DNA of 11,964 nucleotides from an uncultured Cloacibacillus sp. Its GTDB lineage: Bacteria > Synergistota > Synergistia > Synergistales > Synergistaceae. The stretch covers positions 1-11,964 of the forward strand of contig CAKSWL010000045.1 of the NCBI GenBank assembly GCA_934511335.1, read 5' to 3'. The notes beneath the pieces were generated by a model that saw only the letters and a program-made list of their open reading frames with translations, ran no database searches and had not been told where the DNA came from. How positions within the stretch are numbered: the first letter of the stretch is position 1; each line of letters begins with the position of its first letter. Made by a program: the position numbers and the translations under genes. Below are positions 8,969 through 11,964 of the stretch, piece after piece.

Positions 8969-9739
8969 CTACTCCTCCTCTCCAAGGTAGGCTTTGAGGA
9001 CTTCCGGATGATTCTGTATCTCGTCCGGCGTCCCCTCGGCGATCTTCGCACCGAAGTTCATACAGACGATGTGCGGACAAATCGCCATGACCATGTCCAT
9101 GTGGTGCTCGATCAGCAGGACCGTAAGGTTGAAATCTTTGTGGATGTCGGTGATAAGGTGATTGAGCTGCTCGACCTCTTCCGCGTTCATGCCGGCGGCC
9201 GGCTCGTCCAGCAGCAGCAGCTCGGGCTTGAGCGATATCGCGCGGGCGATCTCCAGGCGGCGCTGAAGCCCGTACGGCAGAGTGCCGGCGGCCTGATCGG
9301 CGCGGCTGTCGAGTCCGACGCGCTTCAGAAGCTCCATACTCTCTTCGCGGGTCTGAGCCTCCATCTTCTTCCAGCGCCCGGTATGAGTGACCGCCTCCGC
9401 AAAGGAGTACGGATAATGCTGCTGCGCCGCGGTCATGACGTTCTCAAGCACCGTCGAGGCCGCGAAAAGGCGCAGGTTCTGGAAGGTGCGGGCGATGCCG
9501 AGGCGGATGACCTGGAAGGTCTTGAGTTTGTTGAGGCTCTGCCCCTTGAAGCTTATCGTGCCGCTCGTAACGTCATAAACGCCGGTGACGAGGTTGAAGA
9601 TCGTCGTCTTTCCCGCGCCGTTCGGGCCGATAAGCCCGGCAAGTTCGCCTTTGCCGATTATGAAACTCATATCACGGACGGCCTGCACGCCGCCAAATGC
9701 CTTATTTACATCTCTAAGCTCAAGTACGGGGGTAGTCAT
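8969..9739 (-). CDS. livG: Branched-chain amino acid ABC transporter ATP-binding protein LivG
   Basis: This 256-residue ABC ATPase pairs with LivF. It has Walker A GPNGAGKTT (38-46), a modified signature LPYGLQRRLEIARA (154-167), as is usual in LivG, Walker B LLLLDEP (174-180) and the switch His212 in IEHHMD. The GIARTFQNLRLF segment (81-92) and the short insertion around residues 105-130 are typical of LivG and separate it from LivF. The ATG overlaps the TGA of livM by one base (TGATG), and GGAGGG lies nine bases upstream within the livM end, which implies translational coupling. Its last Glu codons hold the livF ribosome-binding site. Confidence 0.97.
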   Translation of the reverse strand: MTTPVLELRDVNKAFGGVQAVRDMSFIIGKGELAGLIGPNGAGKTTIFNLVTGVYDVTSGTISFKGQSLNKLKTFQVIRLGIARTFQNLRLFAASTVLENVMTAAQQHYPYSFAEAVTHTGRWKKMEAQTREESMELLKRVGLDSRADQAAGTLPYGLQRRLEIARAISLKPELLLLDEPAAGMNAEEVEQLNHLITDIHKDFNLTVLLIEHHMDMVMAICPHIVCMNFGAKIAEGTPDEIQNHPEVLKAYLGEEE

Positions 9740-10623
9740 CAGCGGGCTCCCTCCTCTGCGGCGCCAGACTTTTTCTTCCTTGAAAAAAGCTTGTTTATAT
9801 ATGCCTTGGTCAGCTCGTTCGTGCCCATGATGCCCTCGGGACGAAGGACCATGACAAGTACCAGCACGAGCCCATAGATAAGCATGCGGTACTGCGATAT
9901 CGGGCGGAAGAGCTCCGTCACGAGCGTCAGGATCGTCGTGCCGATCAGGCAGCCGCTCATCGAGCCGAGCCCGCCGAAGACAACGATGGAGACAAGCTCC
10001 GTCGACTTCGCCATGTCAAACATAACCGGCTGTATGAAGGACATGAATCCTGCCAGCAGCGCGCCGGAAACTCCGCAGTAGAAGCCGGAGATTACGAGGC
10101 TCAGAACGCGGAAATGCGGCGTGTTGAATCCAAGCAGCGAGGCGGCGACGTAGTCGTCGCGGCAGGCCTTGAAGGCGCGGCCATAACTGCTGTAGACGAG
10201 AAAGAACATCCCCACGGTCATCACAACGAGGAAAACGAGCGCCACCGGCATGGTCGTAAAGCCGTCGATGCCCGGGTAGCCGCGCGCTCCTCTTGTGACC
10301 GAGTTCCAGTTTTCGATGACGAGGCGTATCGCTTCGCCGAGTCCGAGCGAGACGATCGCGTAATAGTCGCCGACGAGCTTAAGCGTCGGAAGACCGATCA
10401 AATAGGCGAATATCATGGCCAGCACGCCGCCCGCCACGATCGCGACAATAAAATGCACGCCGTATTCAACTGTAAGTATCGCCGCGGTATAGGCCCCGAT
10501 GGCCATATATCCGGCATGTCCGAGCGTGAAGATACCCGTGAAGCCTGTAAAGAGCGACACACCCAAGGCAGCTATGCAGTTGATGGCGAGCAGAGTAATT
10601 ATACCTCCGGCATAACCTTCCAT
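9739..10623 (-). CDS. livM: Branched-chain amino acid ABC transporter permease LivM
   Basis: This 294-residue, highly hydrophobic inner-membrane permease forms the translocation path with LivH. It has many membrane segments. Family landmarks are TGIFTLGHAGYMAIGAYTA (29-47), RGARGYPGI (111-119), and the cytoplasmic coupling loop GRAFKACRDDYVAASLLGFN (148-167) that contacts the ATPases, followed by GGLGSMSG (217-224). It ends in a basic cytoplasmic tail (RKKKSG). It is shorter than the E. coli LivM, which has an N-terminal extension, but this size is common elsewhere. The ATG lies 11 bases after the livH stop, with AGGGGG overlapping that stop as ribosome-binding site. Its stop overlaps the livG start. 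Confidence 0.96.
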   Translation of the reverse strand: MEGYAGGIITLLAINCIAALGVSLFTGFTGIFTLGHAGYMAIGAYTAAILTVEYGVHFIVAIVAGGVLAMIFAYLIGLPTLKLVGDYYAIVSLGLGEAIRLVIENWNSVTRGARGYPGIDGFTTMPVALVFLVVMTVGMFFLVYSSYGRAFKACRDDYVAASLLGFNTPHFRVLSLVISGFYCGVSGALLAGFMSFIQPVMFDMAKSTELVSIVVFGGLGSMSGCLIGTTILTLVTELFRPISQYRMLIYGLVLVLVMVLRPEGIMGTNELTKAYINKLFSRKKKSGAAEEGAR

Positions 10624-10634
10624 GTTGAGCCCCC

Positions 10635-11516
10635 CTACACTTTCTCGCCGACGGACTTACCAAAGAGTCCGGTCGGACGCACTATCAGCGTTATGATAAG
10701 AATGCCAAAGACGACGAGGTCGCGGAACTGGCTTGAAATGAAGCCCGCCGTCAGCATCTCGGCCAGCCCCAAGATGAGGCTGCCGACGACCGCGCCCGGC
10801 AGCGAACCGAGGCCGCCGATGACCGCCGCGACGAAGGCCTTGGTGGTGATCATTCCAAGCTGAGGATAGAGCGTGTAGCGGACGGAGAGGAAGATGCCGC
10901 CGACTCCGGCAAGAAGCCCGGCGACAAAGAAGACGATGCTGATAAGACGGTTGACGTTCACTCCCATGAGCCCCGCCGTGTTTAGATTGTAAGAGGCGGC
11001 GCGTATCGCAAGCCCCCACTTCGTCTTTACGAGAAAAAGCTGGAGTCCGACAAGGAAGACGACGGCCGTCACGAGCGAGAGGATGTCAAAAGCGCTGGTA
11101 GTGGCGATACCGAAGAAATTTACCGGATCAGTCGGGATCACGGGAGGCAGGGCACGAAAGCGTCCGCCGACAGTGACCACGAAAATATTCTCGATTACGA
11201 TGCTCATCCCCATCGAGGCGATAAGCATATAAAGAGTTATCGGCGTGCGTTCCCTGATGGGGCGGTATGCGAGGCGCTCGACCACAATGGCCGAAAGTCC
11301 CGCGCCGATGAGGGCCGCAAAAGACGCCAGCCAGATATTCATTCCTCCGGAACGGAGGGCAAAATAGCATATATAACCGCCAATGATAAGAAATCCGCCG
11401 TGAGCAAAGTTTGAAAACAGAAGTATCGAATATACCAACGAATAGCCGACTGCGATGAGCGCGTAGACAGAGCCGAGAGATAATCCGTTAATCAACTGTT
11501 GGATAAAGGTCTCCAA
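10635..11516 (-). CDS. livH: Branched-chain amino acid ABC transporter permease LivH
   Basis: This inner-membrane permease is the partner of LivM; it has 293 residues with the start chosen here. That start is TTG at 11514-11516, giving METFIQQLINGLSLGSVYAL, the usual LivH N-terminus, with GAGGTG seven bases upstream. Another in-frame TTG at 11531 would add five residues but sits on the upstream purine run. There is no ATG near the expected start. Landmarks are SNFAHGGFLIIGGY (35-48), ERLAYRPIR (80-88), the coupling loop GLAIRAASYNLNTAGLMGVN (168-187) and IGGLGSLPGAVVG (233-245). It is preceded by a 103-base spacer carrying hairpins after the binding-protein gene and followed 11 bases later by livM. 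Confidence 0.95.
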   Translation of the reverse strand: METFIQQLINGLSLGSVYALIAVGYSLVYSILLFSNFAHGGFLIIGGYICYFALRSGGMNIWLASFAALIGAGLSAIVVERLAYRPIRERTPITLYMLIASMGMSIVIENIFVVTVGGRFRALPPVIPTDPVNFFGIATTSAFDILSLVTAVVFLVGLQLFLVKTKWGLAIRAASYNLNTAGLMGVNVNRLISIVFFVAGLLAGVGGIFLSVRYTLYPQLGMITTKAFVAAVIGGLGSLPGAVVGSLILGLAEMLTAGFISSQFRDLVVFGILIITLIVRPTGLFGKSVGEKV

Positions 11517-11542
11517 ATTACAACACCTCAACCTTTCCTAGT

Positions 11543-11564
11543 GCCCAGTTTATGGGCGTTTTTT
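11543..11564 (+). terminator. Terminator-shaped hairpin with T6 on the plus strand
   Basis: Arms GCCCA (11543-11547) and TGGGC (11553-11557) enclose a five-base loop, and G then six T (11559-11564) follow on the plus strand. It has the form of an intrinsic terminator for plus-strand transcripts, but the stem is short and no plus-strand gene is supported upstream. On the minus strand the same arms form a hairpin just upstream of the livH ribosome-binding site. Confidence 0.35.
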
Positions 11565-11565
11565 G

Positions 11566-11602
11566 AAAAGATGCCCAAGGTCCGGCAAAACGGACCCCGG
11601 GC
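11566..11602 (-). terminator. Terminator/attenuator hairpin between the binding-protein gene and livH
   Basis: Arms at 11591-11602 and 11573-11584 give a 12-pair stem on the minus-strand RNA (ten Watson-Crick and two G-U pairs) with a six-base loop. The stem is followed by AUCUUUUC (T-run 11566-11569). It lies 18 bases past the stop of the binding-protein gene. Such hairpins are common between a highly expressed periplasmic binding protein gene and its permease genes, where they lower downstream expression or protect the upstream message. The short U-run suggests partial termination. Confidence 0.55.
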
Positions 11603-11619
11603 AATGCGCGGTTAATGAT

Positions 11620-11964
11620 TTATTTCGGCTCTACCTTCTTGTAGAACTGTGTCTTGAGGTTGTCATCGACCTTGAGTATTACCCCAGCCTTATTGAGGGG
11701 GTTGTGATCCATCGGGTCGATCGTGAGGGTGGCGTGGGTGAGCTTAAGTCCCTTCGTATCTTCGAGGGCCTTCGCGATCGCGGTGCCCTCAGCCTTGCCG
11801 GCGCGCTTGATGGCGTCCATTACCCAGCGCATCGCGTCATAAGCCATCGTTCCGTTGACGAACTCTTTGCAGTCGTCGTTGTACTCTTCCTTGTAACGGG
11901 CGAAGATCGGCTTCATTCCGGGGTCGTCGAGGTAGGTATGGTTGATCCAATAGGTCCCCTTCAT
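11620..11964 (-). CDS. Branched-chain amino acid-binding protein, C-terminal part (window-truncated)
   Basis: Only the last 114 codons are present; the gene continues beyond 11964, and the Met at the window edge is internal rather than the start. The fragment matches the C-terminal lobe of LivJ/LivK-type periplasmic binding proteins: GTYWINHTYLDDPG, then FARYKEEY, the AYDAMRWVMDAIKRAG helix, ALEDTKGLKLTHATLTIDP, and a final VILKVDD strand. These proteins capture leucine, isoleucine, valine or related ligands outside the cytoplasmic membrane and deliver them to LivHM. Its place directly upstream of livHMGF supports this role. Ligand specificity cannot be read from the fragment, and livJ versus livK cannot be decided. 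Confidence 0.9.
   Translation of the reverse strand: MKGTYWINHTYLDDPGMKPIFARYKEEYNDDCKEFVNGTMAYDAMRWVMDAIKRAGKAEGTAIAKALEDTKGLKLTHATLTIDPMDHNPLNKAGVILKVDDNLKTQFYKKVEPK

Noticed and set aside
8969..9080. N-terminal extension of LivF into livG
   Set aside because: The ATG at 8966 has a strong ribosome-binding site and gives the family N-terminus; the extension reads livG codons in another frame.
9008..9877. A 289-codon plus-strand open frame opposite livG and livM
   Set aside because: It is antisense to two well-supported transporter genes, shows no family resemblance, and is explained by codon bias.

Overview
This window is an ordinary bacterial core-genome segment in which every supported gene lies on the minus strand, so it reads from high to low coordinates. 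Protein style points to the phylum Synergistota, for example a Cloacibacillus or Synergistes relative. The reasons are a GC-rich anaerobe-type gene set, a branched-chain amino acid ABC transporter typical of amino-acid fermenters, and a 903-residue SecA with a C-terminal zinc motif. This placement is an inference from family resemblance and was not tested by a search.

Layout in transcription order. (1) 11964 to 8235 is a high-affinity branched-chain amino acid uptake operon of LivJ/K-type binding protein (5' part cut by the window edge), livH, livM, livG and livF. A terminator-like hairpin separates the binding-protein gene from livH, and hairpins follow livF. (2) 8234 to 7983 is a 252-base intergenic region with the liv 3' hairpins, an inverted repeat, and a strong sigma-70-type promoter for secA. 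(3) 7982 to 3428 holds secA and, 16 bases later, an exported DUF3857/transglutaminase-like protein that appears to lack the catalytic cysteine. (4) 3427 to 1287 has a possible promoter, argS, then a small FtsB/DivIC-type division protein. (5) 1286 to 88 is the conserved rpsF-ssb-rpsR cluster. It is driven by a near-consensus promoter overlapping the end of the division gene, and a long perfect inverted repeat lies in the rpsF leader.

Genes within each group are tightly packed. Several Shine-Dalgarno sequences lie inside the last codons of the preceding gene (rpsF/ssb, livG/livF), livM and livG overlap as TGATG, and three genes probably use non-AUG starts (rpsF GTG, argS TTG, livH TTG).

I found no mobile element, CRISPR array, tRNA, rRNA, phage gene or defence system. 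The points worth a second look are regulatory (rpsF leader, livJ-livH spacer, secA upstream region) plus the apparently inactive transglutaminase-fold protein. I do not see strong evidence of a new multi-gene system.
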